This document shows, piece by piece, positions 5,469-5,682 of a stretch of DNA of 5,682 nucleotides. The DNA lies in the NCBI GenBank assembly GCA_002421475.1, contig DIJW01000008.1, positions 375-6,056 of the forward strand. Reading direction: 5' to 3'. The DNA is from Thiomicrospira sp. UBA5634. GTDB taxonomy: Bacteria > Pseudomonadota > Gammaproteobacteria > Thiomicrospirales > Thiomicrospiraceae. Within the stretch, counting starts at the first letter, position 1, and each line of letters starts with the position of its first letter. Under the pieces are notes generated by a model. The model searched no databases. It was given only the letters and a program-made list of their open reading frames with translations, and was not told the DNA's origin. The translations under genes were made by a program, and so were the position numbers.

Positions 5469-5482
5469 AACCAGGCCTGGTT
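5469..5482 (+). repeat. 14-bp perfect palindrome between mltC-like and legB-like genes
   Basis: AACCAGGCCTGGTT is a perfect dyad with no spacer, immediately upstream of the legB-like Shine-Dalgarno. The overlapping TGTTAACA (5462-5469) is a second, 8-bp palindrome. No T run follows, so it is not a terminator. A repressor or activator site is possible; as RNA only a short 5-bp stem with a 4-nt loop would form. Confidence 0.5.
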
Positions 5483-5488
5483 AGAGGA
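5483..5488 (+). promoter_or_regulatory. Ribosome binding site of the legB-like gene
   Basis: AGAGGA lies 6 nt before the ATG at 5495. An ATG at 5491 is in a different frame, lies only 2 nt from the site and does not encode the dehydratase, so 5495 is the start. Confidence 0.75.
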
Positions 5489-5494
5489 AAATGT

Positions 5495-5682
5495 ATGCAG
5501 CAATATTGGCAAGGAAAACACGTATTGGTGACCGGTGCAGACGGTTTTATCGGTTCGCATTTGGCGGAAACCCTGGTAAAAGCGGGCGCAAAAGTTCGAG
5601 CCTTGGTGCAATATAATTCCTTCAATAGTTGGGGCTGGTTGGATCAAAGTCCGCTGGCATCGGAGATGGAGATTATCAGTGG
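5495..5682 (+). CDS. legB: NAD-dependent nucleotide-sugar 4,6-dehydratase, LegB-like (3' end outside window)
   Basis: The first 62 codons are visible. Residues 10-23 (VLVTGADGFIGSHL) are the glycine-rich Rossmann motif (TGxxGxxG) of extended short-chain dehydrogenases, which binds NAD(P). The following stretch RALVQYNSFNSWGWLD (35-50) is one I recognise from LegB-type GDP-/UDP-GlcNAc 4,6-dehydratases rather than from generic GDP-mannose dehydratases or GalE epimerases. LegB catalyses the first committed step to legionaminic acid, a nonulosonic acid that decorates flagellins and surface polysaccharides. The gene starts 33 nt after the mltC-like stop and is probably transcribed with or just after it. 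Its position after flagellar genes fits a flagellin-glycosylation cluster. The catalytic Tyr-Lys pair lies outside the window, so the exact substrate is not settled; another NDP-sugar dehydratase is possible. Confidence 0.75.
   Translation, partial: MQQYWQGKHVLVTGADGFIGSHLAETLVKAGAKVRALVQYNSFNSWGWLDQSPLASEMEIIS

Noticed and set aside
5461..5484. A 7-codon open frame (MLTTRPG) whose ATG overlaps the mltC-like stop as TAATG, a possible leader peptide
   Set aside because: It has no Shine-Dalgarno, no run of regulatory codons and no terminator/antiterminator structure after it. The TAATG is probably incidental.
5426..5647. A 73-codon - strand open frame across the mltC-like/legB-like junction
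   Set aside because: It overlaps the recognised Rossmann start of the legB-like gene on the other strand and has no recognisable motif.

Overview
The window carries the distal part of a flagellar rod/ring/hook operon on the + strand, followed by a cell-wall lytic transglycosylase gene and the start of a nucleotide-sugar dehydratase gene. The order is flgI (3' part) - flgJ - flgK - flgL - terminator - mltC-like - legB-like (5' part). Every gene is on the + strand and spacing is tight: 10 nt flgI/flgJ, 27 nt flgJ/flgK, 4 nt flgK/flgL, 80 nt flgL/mltC-like, 33 nt mltC-like/legB-like. No insertion sequence, tRNA, rRNA or CRISPR array is visible. The L- and P-ring type of flagellum (FlgI), the MltC architecture and the sigma-28-like promoter suggest a motile gammaproteobacterium with moderate, slightly AT-leaning base composition. 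A Thiomicrospira/Hydrogenovibrio-like sulfur oxidiser is a guess from general resemblance only.

Region 1-1021 encodes the end of the P-ring protein FlgI and a short FlgJ that has only the rod-cap domain; the peptidoglycan-hydrolase domain of enteric FlgJ is absent. A strong sigma-28 (FliA) promoter match lies inside flgJ (823-849) and could give flgKL its own late-class promoter.

Region 1049-4091 encodes the two hook-filament junction proteins, FlgK and FlgL. FlgK is unusually long (670 aa) and carries a pair of EF-hand-type calcium-binding loops inserted just before its C-terminal D1/D0 helices. This is the most striking protein feature of the window.

Region 4092-4171 is a dense 80-nt junction with three successive perfect stem-loops, the last an intrinsic terminator. 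The terminator's 3' arm contains the only good Shine-Dalgarno (GGAGG) for the next gene, and a promoter-like sequence overlaps its 5' arm.

Region 4172-5461 encodes a membrane-anchored MltC-type lytic transglycosylase. It may provide the wall-opening activity that this FlgJ lacks. From 5495 a dehydratase resembling LegB begins, suggesting that a legionaminic-acid or related flagellin-glycosylation pathway follows. Together the genes cover rod export and wall penetration, the hook-filament junction, and probably filament glycosylation.
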